Assembly: GCA_963920705.1 (NCBI GenBank)
Contig: OY987226.1
Location: 4,342,501 to 4,406,500, forward strand
DNA: 64,000 nt
Origin: Odiellus spinosus
Taxonomy: Eukaryota > Arthropoda > Arachnida > Opiliones > Phalangiidae
Direction: 5' to 3'
Part shown: positions 19,975-31,741 of the stretch, piece by piece
How the letters are laid out: each line of letters starts with the position of its first letter
Position numbering within the stretch: position 1 is the stretch's first letter
The notes under the pieces: generated by a model
What the model saw: the letters and a program-made list of their open reading frames with translations, nothing else
What the model was told of the DNA's origin: nothing
The model's database searches: none
Program-made: the position numbers and the translations under genes

Positions 19975-22900
19975 CTAAATGGCAGACTTCCCGCCTCGTC
20001 TCTTGTGGTATGAAAGTGTTCGATTGAGTTCGAAGAGGATCCCTATGACTGAGATAAGATATCCCAATATTAGGCCAAAGAAGACAACCCTGGTAGAGGA
20101 CAGTTGCAATTTCTTCAGAGGAATCGGGTCTTTGGTGTAGCATTCCTTGTTCCTCCAATATTCGATCGACATTGACCTCATAATTATATCCGCTTCAAAA
20201 AGATGCTGAATTCTGGAATTGTGCGTTAAAAATTAGTTTTATTTCGGTATATCCGCGATCTCCTGATATATCTGAAACGAAATGCTTCGGGACCATTCTT
20301 TAAGATACATTTGAACTAAAGGGGATAACCCTTAATTTGCGTTAAACACTCTTATGTAATATATATTTTACAACTAACGTTACTGGCAACCACAAAATGG
20401 ACGAACGTTAAGTTTATAAATTTCTTACGTTCGTTTAATAATTTTGGCTTTCCAGGGTTCTAGGTTTTTTCTCATTGGAAAAACCCATTGAGCTCCATAG
20501 ACGCTTACTTCCGAAATATGGAACTTTTTCAAATCGCCGCAATCGCTGTCTAATAGAGGCCAAACCTCTCTTATTACGTTTTCACCAAAAATACCGACCA
20601 TTTCGCCTTTGATGATTTTTTTGTAAAATATATCATAGTCCAGCAAATCTTCAACGGCTACTGCAGAGTCAAAACGAAGAATTTGTTCCCAAAGTTGACG
20701 TCCAACTTTATCAGTTGATCCCTGAAACGCGCTCAATTAATTTGGGAAAAATTCTATTTCACTAAGAACCCATAGAAGCACGCGAAAACATTGAAAAAAG
20801 GCTATGTTGGCACCTTAAAGATTGGTAAATTATCCGATTAAGGTTCAACTGTGAATTCTGTATATTTTTGAGACCACTAGAGCGTAGTCTAGCCATAATA
20901 ACAAAATAGCGGTTATTAATAAAAGCCGCGTTCATACTATGTATTTTAATCGATTTGTTCAAAACAGCGGTTGTTGAAATGAGCAAAAAACTCTCTCTCG
21001 GATATTTCAACGCCGTCACGAAAATAGGGAAATCACGTTCTAAATAAATACTCCATTTGGCTGCTAATTAGAGGTTTTAATATACTTATTCTTATACCTT
21101 TAAGTATAATTCGATCTCGTCTCCTCTCGTGACTAAAACATGTATGTTCGGATGTTTCAAAATATCTTCATTCGTCTCGATGTATGTTGGTTTGGATGGT
21201 AAGGTCAGTTTGGAGAGTAGACATCCGGTGAATCCGGCATTGAGAACGAAGCAGCCGAGAATCCAACAATACAAAGCCAACCTCGTCTGCCATAATCCAG
21301 ACGGTGGCAAATCCGCGCCTATATATGGCCAAAGAAATATATAGTTTTAAAAATTTAACAGCTTAACAAGATTTTTAAGAGAAGGACATGTCGATTGTTC
21401 CAACGTTTTGACGTTCGTATATAGAGACCCTGATTAGGAGAATTTTCACTAAGAGTCACCCTTTTAACCCATTCCAAGTCGATTTCTTGTCTGTTAAACG
21501 TTCCCTCTGGCTTAATATCTTTAAAGTCAGTCGCCAACTATCATTTGAAATGTATTTTCATACCTTGATTAAGTAACATACGGTACATGTTCAGTAAATT
21601 TCGACTTAAATCATTGTTTTCTAAAGACGCGAGATGACTCGTTAAAATCTTTTCGGTGGAGCTCCTAAATGTGGCGAAGATAATGAAGCACACCAACCAA
21701 GCGAGCCACACCTGAATAACAATAAAGAAATAATCGTATACGAGATTTATTATACCTCCTTTTTCTTAGAACTGAGAATAAGATAGATCTAGATCAAAAA
21801 AAAATCTATTCGGTTAATTTAAAGCTTTGTTAATTACCCAAGACGAGTATATGGAGATGAAAGCGAAATCCGTTGATTTGAAAGTGGCGCTGCCGTCTGA
21901 GCTGGCGATGAAGTACTCGTTAACCCAAGCAACGGGGCTGTAGTCAATTTGCCTGAATTCCTTATAGTTTAAATTCGTCGGAAAGAAGGAAACGTCGGAT
22001 TCCTGCTTGGAATAAGAAAGTAGTGTTTGGTATACCACGTCTGGTCCAATTATGTCAGCTTAGTTTCCCGCACCAATGTCAAAATTACACCTTGAATTCT
22101 CTAATTGGCAGCGAAGACGAGGCTAATATCAACACGTTCACTTTAAAATGAACAAATCATCTGGCTACGTGAAAAAAGAAACATGGCGATCTCTAAAAGA
22201 AAAGTTCAGTGGCAAAAATAGGAATTAACAAAACCACGCTACTAACATATCTGTCCATTGTTAATAGCCCTAACTGTTATCAAGAGTACATAAATCCCTT
22301 CCATAAGAGTATGGGGTTGTAATGCTAGGCATACGGACCCACATCCGTAACCAATCAACGCGGAAAGTGGGTTTGGAGGGAGAAATAATGCGGTAATTTG
22401 AATCTACTAAAATAGCATTATGGCAAGAAGGATCAGACAAGGAGAGGAAATGTGGGGCTGCGTTGAGTTAGAGAGAGAAGAGCCAACCTCCCACTCGGGT
22501 GGAAAGGGGGATAGGAAATTCTCGAGGTAAACTGTTGTCACGTGGTCACTGGCGTCGTTGGCTACTACGAAGCTGATAAAGGATCCGTTTTGCCCACGTG
22601 ACAACATTTTACCACGAAACATCTCTACCCCCGTTCTCCAAGAGTGGGAGTTTAGGCCGACGCAGTAATAACTGCGCCGTCCCCACTTTTCCTCTCATTG
22701 TCTGATCCTTCTTGATTATGGGTTGCCTATGCTTTCAAAAAAGGCTTAAAAATAATTTCTCTCAGCCTGGCCATGATTGTTCTGGCGTAAACGAAATGTC
22801 AAGGATGCCTAGCTTCGGCGACGCTGCGACGGGATAGTGCGGGAAATAAACTAAACTGTTCAAAAAAAAATAGATATATCGACCAACATTTCTGGCTAAC

Positions 22901-23277
22901 CATTCGACGATTTCAGTGCCATTTCTGTCTAAATACGAACCTATTGTTTCGCCTTCGTAGCTGTGTTCAGAAATAAAGGAGCGTCATTTGAAATCAAATT
23001 ACAATCTTAAATTCTAATAATTATATAAGTTGTTCTTATACTTCCAATTGAACTTCTCTACCACCGATTTAGCAATGAGGCTTAAATGCCCTTCCACATC
23101 TAAGGGGTCAATGCTATTGTATGTGCTGTATAACGGCACCTGATAAATAGAGAAATACGCAATGAATATATTCCGTTTTCTGAATCCCCCCCGTTCCGAA
23201 ACCACTCACATCTATTCCCACAAATTTGATTTTACCGACACCCTCCATATTTTGGCCAATAATTGATGAAGGACCCG
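19975..23277 (-). CDS. Ionotropic receptor (IR)-like chemoreceptor, gene A, 8 exons, 5' incomplete
   Basis: Exons in transcription order: 23210-23277, 23042-23139, 22888-22960, 21838-22002, 21564-21711, 21098-21318, 20429-20721, 19975-20212, all with GT-AG introns and compatible phases, giving about 433 residues. The order fits an ionotropic glutamate receptor fold without a large N-terminal domain: S1 (IKFVGIDVPLYSTYN, IAKSVVEKFNW, SDVSFFPTN, IDYSP) about 15-130; M1 VWLAWLVCFIIFATF about 135; pore LNQGADLPPSG about 181-191, formed across an exon junction; M3 WILGCFVLNAGFTGCLLSKL about 202-221; S2 with WVFPMRKNLEPWKAKI; M4 VVFFGLILGYLISVIGILF about 397-415. The position matching the glutamate-binding Arg of S1 is Glu, typical of divergent IRs. 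The AG|CG at the first exon implies upstream coding sequence, unless the in-frame ATG in that exon starts translation. Likely a membrane cation channel for odour or taste ligands. Confidence 0.85.
22424..22714 (-). mobile_element. CAAGAAGG-family foldback element in an IR intron (duplication ATTATGG)
   Basis: 291 bp inside the 885-base third intron of IR gene A, flanked exactly by ATTATGG (22417-22423 and 22715-22721). The paralogous intron of gene B lacks it. Confidence 0.9.
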
Positions 23278-23880
23278 CTGCGATAACTTGTCGTTCTACG
23301 TCTTCAACTTAATTGTCGCGTTCACCCAACTGTTTGACACAGATTTGTCGCATTCACCCAATTGTCTTCACCCAAATGTTTCCTTCATCGAGTTGTCGGA
23401 CTCTGATAACCTAGACCCTTTTAAAACCAAATTTTTGTAAATACCCTAATAGTCTAATATTCTCTATCATAGTTTACCAGCGTCCCTGAGTCAGAACTGG
23501 GTTAATAATTAGGCAAAATAGGCACCTACCTATCGATGTGTGGGACTGCCTAGGGGTCCCCGAAAGTTTTTGTGCTGCACTGTGTCAGTTTACACGTTTT
23601 TATGTGTCTTCAGTAATTATGCCTAGTTAATTAAATTTACTTTCTCTACAAGACGGTGTTTAGGTACACGTATGCCTGAGCCTATAATATTTCTACTCGA
23701 CCACGCTCGCGGCCTCGTGAAATTATATATGCGAGATGATATCGTGCTGTGTCCACTGCTGAAACAATGTCAATATTGCAGTCCTCGCTTGAATACAAAC
23801 AGTTAAATAGAGTTTATATTGTTTCTTGATATCTGAAAGTAATAGTTAACGCGAAATCAGCCACACATCGATCCCATTTG
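23278..23880. other. Upstream of IR gene A, exon not identified
   Basis: Any missing first exon should lie here. TTCACCCAA and CAATTGTC phrases repeat between 23310 and 23400. Homology with the region upstream of gene B extends to CGCGTTCACC(C)AAACT. No signal-peptide exon could be recognised. Confidence 0.4.
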
Positions 23881-24340
23881 CAGGGTGACCACTTTTCCTA
23901 TATTTCCTATTTTTTCCTATATTTTCACCTCCTTCCTATTTTCTCCTATAATTTAATGGCAATTCCTATAATCTCCTATATTTCTACTCAAAATCTCTAG
24001 TTAAGGGTGAATTTATAAATCATACTGTCAGCTGTGGCTGTATAAGATTATGTTAGCTTAACTGTACATTTTCCAGTTAAAATAGTCTGTAAAATTCCAT
24101 ACTATTTAAGCAATTGGATCATATTAATACCGTATTTAAACCGGTGGCGTGAGTTGTGATGCAATAATAAACCTGGTTCCTACTTTTAATTATTTTCCTA
24201 TTTTATCATATATTTTCCACTTATTTCTTCCTATTTTATCCTATATTTTACATAAAATTCTTCCTATATTTTCCTATATTTCGCAAAGAAATTTCCTATA
24301 TTTCCTATATAGGATTTTCAAATTTTCAGTGGTCACCCTG
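23881..24340. mobile_element. CAGGGTGACC-ended element, copy 1
   Basis: 460 bp with ends CAGGGTGACCACTT and AGTGGTCACCCTG, and many TTCCTATTTT/CTCCTATA runs inside both arms. CATTTG flanks both sides (23875-23880 and 24341-24346). The terminus resembles hAT-like elements, but those make 8-bp duplications, so the superfamily is open. The 119-codon open frame inside is a by-product of the CTAT-rich repeats. Confidence 0.75.
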
Positions 24341-24704
24341 CATTTGAATTATTTTGATGAATGTAGACATCATTTGCCCCCGATTTCACTAAACTATGAG
24401 TACGGGACACGCCATTCTTTCGATTATTTGACTCCAATTACTTATGAACGCGATATTTGCCGGCCAGTTACGCCTCATCTAGGTTATCTTAAATTATTTC
24501 TTGTTTAATATAATTATCTGCCATTTGGTAAAGAAGTTTACCCCATTTTCATAGATGTTTTGCTCGTAGCTCGTTCTATAGCAAACACGTATTTTCATTT
24601 ACTCGTCACGAAAAATATTCTTGGGAATAAGAAACGTTATCTAGGCCTATATACTGCATGTCGGAGCTTATGTTTGTTTAATTTGAACATTATTCAAAAG
24701 ACGC
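24341..24704. other. Intergenic, nothing recognised
   Basis: AT-rich sequence without supported features. Confidence 0.5.
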
Positions 24705-24955
24705 GTTCACATTAGATACTTTCAAACCATTTTTTAACTACGGTCACATTTGTTATTCGATTTGAAAAGGTAAAATCACACCGATGCTCAAATCGCCAGG
24801 AGTCGTTTTAAGCGTCACGCGTTCACGCATTATCTTTATAAATCGGTTTATTGTAGCTTCATCTATCGGTTGTTGAAACCGAATCGGTACGTAACTGGTT
24901 CCCGAAGCAGTTTTGAGAAATCCAAGACCTAGTATGAACCCGGCTATTTTTACTT
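24705..24955. repeat. GCTACGTTCA dispersed repeat, partial copy
   Basis: Contains ACGGTCACATTTGTTATTCG, CAGGAGTCGTTTTAAGCGTC and GGTTCCCGAAGCAGTTTTGA, ending AGACCTAGTATGAACCCGGC. Confidence 0.65.
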
Positions 24956-25204
24956 ACGCGAGTCATTTACTTTCGCTTGCTTATCATCAAAATAATACAA
25001 ACGATTATGAAAGTGAGGCTGTCATTTAATTCGAGTAACATTTTAGGAAAGTTAGTTAAAAACGAAGAAATATATACATGTATACATACATATTGATCAA
25101 GAATAGATCTAAACACAATAATTATTCATTAGAGGTTAAGTCTAATTATCTAATATTTTTTTTTTCTAAATATTACAAGTTTTTAAAGAGTAAACTATGG
25201 TAAG

Positions 25205-25530
25205 GTTCCAATTGCGCAGTTCCCTTTTGCGCAGTTCCCACAAGCGCAGTTCCCTTTTGCACAGTTCCCACAAGCGCATTTCCTTTTGCGCAGTTTTTCA
25301 TTTGCGCAGTTTTCATTTGCGTTTTTCTTTTCTTTTGCGCAGTATTCATTGCAGGTTAGGTTAGGTTACGTTAGATTAGGTAAGGTTATAGTTAATCACT
25401 CGAATTAGTCTGTCCCTCTTGTTATATTTTAAGTTATAAGCGCAAAATGGAAAACTGCGCAAATGGCAACCGCGCAAATGGAAATGCGCAAATGGCAACT
25501 GCGCAAATGAAAATGCGCAAGCGGACGCAA
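25205..25530. mobile_element. Foldback with subterminal GCGCAGTT repeats
   Basis: The left arm (25212-25340) holds about six TTGCGCAGTTCCC-like repeats. The right arm (25437-25530) holds their complement, AACTGCGCAAATGG-like repeats, around a loop with GGTTAGGTTAGGTTACG. The inverted tandem arrays can fold on each other. No clear flanking duplication was found. Confidence 0.55.
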
Positions 25531-25774
25531 ACCTAAACAATGTATCAACAATGAAATTTTTTTACTTATATCAGTAAATCTATTCAAAAATTAGCTTTAG
25601 CCGAAATACACTCTTCAAATATAAGCGTATAATAGCAAGTGTAATGAAAATTACTCTTAAAATGTGCGTGGTGTTAAGCTTATCATGGGAGGTTGAGTAA
25701 AATAGTGCGAAAATATATTCAAAAATAAAACATGGTACCCAGGTTTCAAACCTATATTTAAATTTGATCGGATC

Positions 25775-28700
25775 CTATTTGCGGGATGCTTTCCCGAGTT
25801 CGCAGAAGAGCGCTATAGCCGAGATGAGATATCCCAATATTAGTCCGAAGAAGACAACCCTGATAGAGGACAGTTGCAGTTTCTTTAGAGGAATCGGGTC
25901 TTTGATGAAACATTCCCTGTTGCTCCAATAATCGATCATCAATGATCTCAAAATTATATCCGCTTCAAATAGGGATTGAAATCTGAAATTGGGCGTTAAA
26001 AATGAGTTTTACTTTTATTTTTTTATTTCGGTATATATTTTATCTCTCCTGATATATCTCAAACCAGAAGTAGATGAAACCCTCCTTTGAAGTCTACAAC
26101 TCTAATGTTCGATATAGCGCTCCTCTCTGTATGGGTCCTACTTCATTCCCCCCTGTCTACGGAAAATTGGAAATTCTCTCTCTCCACAAACGACGACGTT
26201 TTTTTTTGACGAACTCCGAGGCTGCTATAGATATTCGCTCGACGAACTCCCGCTCCGAAAATATCTACCGTTAGGAGGCGTACGAATCGCGCTTTTTGAA
26301 ACTAACCCATACAGAGAGGGGTAGACAAGACCAGGGAGTAATAGACTTCAAATGAGGGTTTCATCGGCTTCTGCTCAAACGAACCAATGCTCCTTAAGAC
26401 ACATTTGAACCAAATGGGATAACCCTTAATTTGCGTTAAACACTCTGTAATATGTAATATTTATTTTCTAACTAATGTTACTGGGAACCACGGAGGTGAC
26501 CATGTGAGGTGACCATGAAAGGATAGAAGTTACACAGTCAATTCTAAAGTGACCTAGTTTAACTTTGATCTTGGGAGTGACTTGCAAACGTTGCCTACGT
26601 CGATCGTAAGAATTCTAAGTGTAACTTATACCATTTCTCGCGAAGGCTAATGGAATTTTGGGCTAATACATTGCAATTTGTTTATGCGAGGAGTTTTATA
26701 ATTTTGCGTCTGATTATTTTCCATTTATTCTATTTTAAACAAAGATCGTCGTAATTTTGAAATGGGAATAGAAAATTGTTGACTATATTATGGACGAACG
26801 TAAAATAATAACCAAGTTTAAAGATTTCTTACGTTTGTCTGATAATTTTGGCTTTCCAAGGTTCAAGGGTTTTTCTTATTGGAAAAACCCATCGAGCTTT
26901 ATGGACGCTTATTTCCGAAATATGGAACATTCTCATTTCTTCGCATTCGCTGAAAATAGGCCACACTTCCCTTATTGCGTTTTCTCCAAAAATAGCGACC
27001 ATTTCGCCTCTGTAGATTTTTTCGTAATATTTTTCATAGTCCAGCAAATCTTGACCATTTACGGCAGAGTCAAAACGAAGAATTTGTTCCCAAAGTTGAC
27101 GTCCAACTTTATCAGTTGATTCCTGAAACAAAGTATTTTTAAATGATAGCTTTGATAGTGTAAAGAGTTCAAAAATTTTGTACACCCGAGTTCGCGAGTG
27201 TCTGCCCCCTCGGAATCATCTAAGAAGAATAGACTTTTTGTCGGATATTGTCCACTGGGGGGGGGGGGGGCGCCAATACCTCCCAACCAATAAGATAAAG
27301 GTGACTTTCGTGACGTGTGTCACCTTTTCTAGCTTTACGCCGTGCAGAGGATTTTTTTCTCCCGCGCACTACCGTGACGAATAGACGTTTTGCCGGATAT
27401 TGTCGACTGGGGGCCGCCATTACCTCCAAACCAATGGGATAAAGGTGACTTAATTGACGTGTGTCACCATTTCTAGCTTTACGCCGTGTAGAGAATTTTT
27501 TCCTCCCGCGAAAAGAGGGGGAGGGGGGATGACAAGCCCATCCGCAAAAAGTCTACACCATTAATTCCCATAGTATAAACCCACTCTTCAACGGTTGTGA
27601 GTGTTCACTGCTATTTCCCTCCAACTCCGTTTTTCCCTCGAATCTCATGTACAAGAGCAGTCTCTCTGGCGTCGTAAGTTAACGGGGGAAATCACGCTCC
27701 AATAAAATTCTCCATTTGGCTGCTATACTTAGAGCTCTTAATATACTTATTCTTATACCTTTAAGTATAATTCGATCAGGTCGCCTTTCATGACTAAAAC
27801 ATGAATGTTCGGATGTTTTAAAATATCTTCATTCTTCTCGATGTATGTTGGTTTGGATGGTAAGGTCAGTTTCGAGAGTAGACATCCGGTGAATCCGACA
27901 TTGAGAACGAAGCAGCCGAGAATCCAACAACACAAAACCAACCTCGTCTGCCAGAATCCAGACGGTAGCAAATCCACGCCTACATGGCCAATGAAATATA
28001 TAGTTTGAGAAATAGAATTAATAGGCTTTGAAATCTATTACTCTCCGGTCTCGTCTAAGTTTTAAAAACCTCGATTTGTAACTCCTCCTAAGAGTAGATA
28101 TTTTAGGAGGTTTACTCGTTGACGTTTGACTGTCGCGCCAAAAGTAACCCTAACGGGAGAGATGCTAATGGGCTAGGGTTTATTTAATTTTATTCCGTGA
28201 AAATTTCTTTTTTGCTCCTTAGTTCGAGCAAGGAGGATCAGAGAAGGAGAGGAAATGTGGGGACGGCGCGGTTCCTACTGCGTCGGCCTAAACTCCCACT
28301 CTGGGAGAACGGGGGTAGAGACGTTTCGTGGTAAAATGTTGTCGCGTGGGTAAAACGAATCCTTTATGAGACGCGCAAGCTCGCGACCACGTGACAACAG
28401 TTTACCTCGAGAATTTCCTATCCCCCCTTTCCACCCGAGTGGGAGGTTGGCTCTTCTCTCTCTAACTCAACGCAGCCCCACATTTCCTCTCCTTCTCTGA
28501 TCCTCCTTGGTTCGAGAGAAGTTTGCCAACATAAAAAAAAAGGAAAAAGCTGAGGCGGTTGGATATTCAATGTTTATAGTCAAAGAGTCACGTCCGCTTA
28601 AATACAATATAACCTATTTTTAGAAACAAGTAAAATGCCATGTATCTAAGGGAGCTATAAAGCTGTCGGATCGATCCTTTATGCGTAGACTAAGAAAGGG

Positions 28701-31129
28701 TTTCACCCTGAACACGCGACGCACTCCCTACGTCATTAGTAGCTCTTATTTCCACGATCTCTACCGCTAACGCGCCTGCGCAGCTACGATAATTGGCTTG
28801 ATGACCGCTAGAGGCGCCAGCGAAACTACCCCACCAAGATCCATAACAATTTAAAAAATCTGGCAAACTACAGTGGAAGGCGGAGATAGCGCGCGTCACG
28901 TGTCCATGGTGAAACTCTTTCTTAAGGCGGATGCACACAGACCTATTCTCACGCGTTTCACGCTCATGCGCTCATAGAAGTACCATTAGCGCGCGAGCGT
29001 GAAACGCGTGAAAATAGGTCTGTGTGAATCGGGCTTTAGGCGGATGCACACAGACCTATTTTCACGCGTTTCACGCTCGTGCGCTCATACTACTAGCGCG
29101 TGTGAATCCGACTTTATGTAAAAAACTAAATTCCAAGTTTGTTCTTGAGAGGTTTCAATATCCCTTTAAGATTAGCCCTTATCTGATAACCCACTCCTAG
29201 TTGATATGATTTCTCGTCGGTTTAGTGTTCCCCTGGGCTTAATATCCATAAAATCGGTCTGGTACTTATCATTTGAAAGGTGTTTTCTTACCTTGATTAA
29301 GTGACATTTTGTTTGTGTTCGGTAAATTTCGAGTTACATCTTTGTTTTCTAAAGACGCGAGATGTCTCGATAGAATGTATTTGGTAGAGCCTCTAAATGC
29401 GACGAAGATTATAAAAGACGCCAACCAAGCGAGCCACACCTGAATAATATTGAAGAAATAAACTTGTACTCTATAAATCTGGGTCAAAATAACGGATTAA
29501 AACGGATTAATTTAAAGCTTTGTTAATTACCCAAGACGAGTATATGGAGATGAAAGCGAAATCCGTTGACTTGAAAATTGCGCTGCCGTCTGAGCTGATG
29601 ATGAAAAAGTCGTTTTCCATTGCAACGGGGCTGTAGTCAATGTACTTGAAATCGTTGTAGTCAAATTTCGTCACGAAGAAGGATACGTCCGACTCCCGCG
29701 TGGCAAAAATAAAAAAGCGTATTATTGACAACTTCAGTCCCGAATATATTAGCTTAGTTTCTCGCACCAATGTCAAAATAACACCCCGAATTGTCAAATT
29801 GTCAGCAAACACGAGGCTAATAAACCGGTTCCCTCTAAAATGAACAAATCATAAGCTACGGTCACACTAGCATTTCTTAATCGATTTGAAACTGTAAAAT
29901 CAAATCGATATTAAAATCGCCAGGAATCGTTTTAAGCATTATCTTTATAAATCGATTTATCGTAGCTTCATCTATCGGTTGCTGAAACCGAACTGGTTCC
30001 CGAAGCGCGTTTGCCTATTCTATATCCATAGCAGCCACGAAACCAGATTTGATTAGTTTTGCCCGCACTGTTTACCGTTAGAGGACGCTTCTGAACGCCA
30101 GATTTTGTTACTCATCTTTAACATATAGGTATACTAAGATAAGTGTCCATTGTTAATAGTCGTAAATGCTAAGAGTACATAAATCCCGTCCCTATGAGTA
30201 TGGATTTTGTAATGCTAGGCATACGGACCCAGATTCGTTTCCGATCAACGCGGCAAGTGGGGTTCGGAGGGAGAAATAATGCGGTAATTTGAATCTACTA
30301 AAATCAGAAGCCGATGAAACCCTCCTTTGAAGTCTACTACTCTAAGGTTCCATATAGTGCGCCTCTCTGTATGGGTAAAATTCACAATTTTACGAGATCG
30401 GAGGGGTCCTACTTCATACCCCCTGTCTACGGAAAATTGGAAATTCTCTCTCTCCACAAACGACGACGTTTTTTTTGACGAACTCCAAGACTGCTAGAGA
30501 TATTCGGTCGACGAACTCCCGCTCCGAAAATATCTACCGTTAAGAGGCGTACGAATCGCGCTTTTTGAAACTAACCCATACAGAGAGGGGTAGACAAGAC
30601 CCGGGAGTAATAGACTTCAAAGGAGGGTTTCATCGGCTTCTGCTAAAATTTAAGGTTGCCTATGCTTTCCAAAAAGGCTTGACCATGATTTTTCCGGCGA
30701 CGGGATAGTGCGGGAAATAAACTAAACCGTTAAAAAAAGTAATAATAATAAAATAAAGAATTCCGACTAACATTTCTGGCCAGGTATTCGACGATTTCGG
30801 AACCATTTATTTTTAAAAACGAACCAATTGTTACGCCTTCGTAGCTGCGTTGAAAAATAATTAAAAAAAGCGTCATTTGAAAACAAATTTCATTCTTACT
30901 TCCAATTGAACTTCTCTACCACCGACTTAGCGATGAGGCTGTAATGTCCGTCTACGTCCAAGGGGTAAATACTATTGTATTTACTGTATAACGGCACCTG
31001 ATAGATAGAGAAATACCCATTGAATATTATTTTTCTGAATTCCCCCCGTTCCGAAACCACTCACATCCATTCCCACAAATCTGATTTTCCCGACACCTTC
31101 CATACGTTGGCCAATAATTACTGGATCCG
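25775..31129 (-). CDS. Ionotropic receptor (IR)-like chemoreceptor, gene B, 8 exons, 5' incomplete
   Basis: Tandem paralogue of gene A, same strand. Exons: 31065-31129, 30900-30997, 30772-30844, 29531-29692, 29292-29439, 27759-27979, 26833-27122, 25775-25982. Five are the same length as in A; two differ by one codon and the last is shorter at the C terminus. The product is about 420 residues: S1 (IRFVGMDVPLYSKYN, SDVSFFVTKFDYNDFKYIDY), M1 VWLAWLASFIIFVAF, pore LNQGVDLLPSG, M3 WILGCFVLNVGFTGCLLSKL, S2 (VFPIRKTLEPWKAKI), M4 VVFFGLILGYLISAIALF. The fourth exon's acceptor differs from A: GCAG|GAA has become GCGGGAG, so splicing must use the AG three bases on, losing one Glu but keeping frame. Introns carry elements at 26065, 28229, 28925 and 30305. 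No internal stop was seen, so it may be functional. Confidence 0.8.
26065..26373 (-). mobile_element. CAGAAGCC-family foldback element, copy 4 (internally deleted)
   Basis: 309 bp, lacking about 28 bp next to ATGGGTCCTACTTC in the left half. Exact duplication CTCAAAC (26058-26064 and 26374-26380). It lies in the last intron of IR gene B; the matching intron of gene A reads ATATCTGAAACG without it. Confidence 0.92.
27251..27262 (+). repeat. Poly-G run
   Basis: About 12-13 consecutive G in an IR intron, beside two GTGACTT...TCACCTTTTCTAGC-like phrases (27300 and 27447) that form a short diverged tandem repeat. Confidence 0.8.
28229..28509 (+). mobile_element. CAAGGAGG-family foldback element (duplication GTTCGAG)
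   Basis: 281 bp in an IR gene B intron, nearly identical to the copy at 6610-6890, with exact GTTCGAG at 28222-28228 and 28510-28516. Confidence 0.92.
28925..29035. mobile_element. TTA-flanked 111-bp hairpin MITE
   Basis: AGGCGGATGCACACAGACCT pairs with AGGTCTGTGTGAATCGGGCT across nearly the whole length. TTA lies at 28922-28924 and 29036-29038. Tourist/Harbinger-like. Confidence 0.85.
29038..29113. mobile_element. Deleted second copy of the same hairpin MITE
   Basis: Starts AGGCGGATGCACACAGACCT directly after the previous copy and ends GTGTGAATCCGACT before TTA; most of the right arm is missing. Confidence 0.75.
29853..30010. repeat. GCTACGTTCA dispersed repeat, partial copy
   Basis: Begins AAGCTACGGTCACACTAGCA, contains TTCTTAATCGATTTGAAAC and stops after GGTTCCCGAAGCGCG. 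In an IR gene B intron. Confidence 0.65.
30305..30642 (-). mobile_element. CAGAAGCC-family foldback element, copy 5 (duplication CTAAAAT)
   Basis: 338 bp in the third intron of IR gene B, with exact CTAAAAT at 30298-30304 and 30643-30649. The matching gene A intron has a single CTAAAAT at the same place. Confidence 0.95.
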
Positions 31130-31208
31130 CTGAGATATATATTACGTAATGTACCTGTTTTCATTAGCTTTCCAAGTCTTTTACTTAATTTTCGCGTTCA
31201 CCAAACTA

Positions 31209-31741
31209 GAGCTCGGAATCGGATCGATCCATTATCTTCCGTTATTCGTATATTTTCAGATATTTTTTTTTTTCGGTTAAATTGTTTGTAACTAAAAATT
31301 GAAATTTGTATATTCGTATCATTGTTAAATGTATAAGGTTTAAACGAAGATAAGCCTTTAGCGATTCATCTCCGAACAAATTACTCGTATTCAAACGTAT
31401 AACGATGGATAAGAAAATTCACATTTCCAAAATTTGTATAAAATCATAAGAAAATATTTCAAATTGACTTTTAATTTGAAGAATATAAATAAAACAATAA
31501 GATTTTAAATCATCTTTTTATTCGTTATTTTTCATTAAAATAAATTTGAATTTTTTTATCCGAACGTATAACGCGGATAATATTCTAAGATAAGACCATT
31601 TTTGGATAAAAACGGATATGGATTATCTTTTTTACTTTATCTTGGAATAACTTAACTCGACTGAAAAATAGTCTATTTTTTAATCAAGCAGAATTTAGTA
31701 GATTTTATTCAATTAATAAAAATTATACGAATTCTGAGCTC
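31209..31741. mobile_element. TA-flanked element with GAGCTC ends (full copy)
   Basis: 533 bp from GAGCTCGGAATCGGAT to ATTCTGAGCTC, with TA on both sides (Tc1/mariner-like duplication). It contains the paired phrases CCGAACGTATAACGCGG and GGATAAAAACGGATATGGAT but no open frame. It ends the homology between the upstream regions of the two IR genes. Confidence 0.7.

Noticed and set aside
21355..21537. Open frame MATDFKDIKPEG... as an extra IR exon
   Set aside because: It lies in the intron between the M1 and M3 exons. Joining those exons directly gives the expected LNQG pore in frame, and the similar sequence in gene B is interrupted, so it is shared intron sequence.
29507..29812. Upstream extension of the gene B S1 exon (FADNLTIRGVILTLVRETKL...)
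   Set aside because: Open only in gene B; the matching gene A sequence has stops. Exon-length conservation and the S1 motif place the boundary at the ESDV/SDV position.
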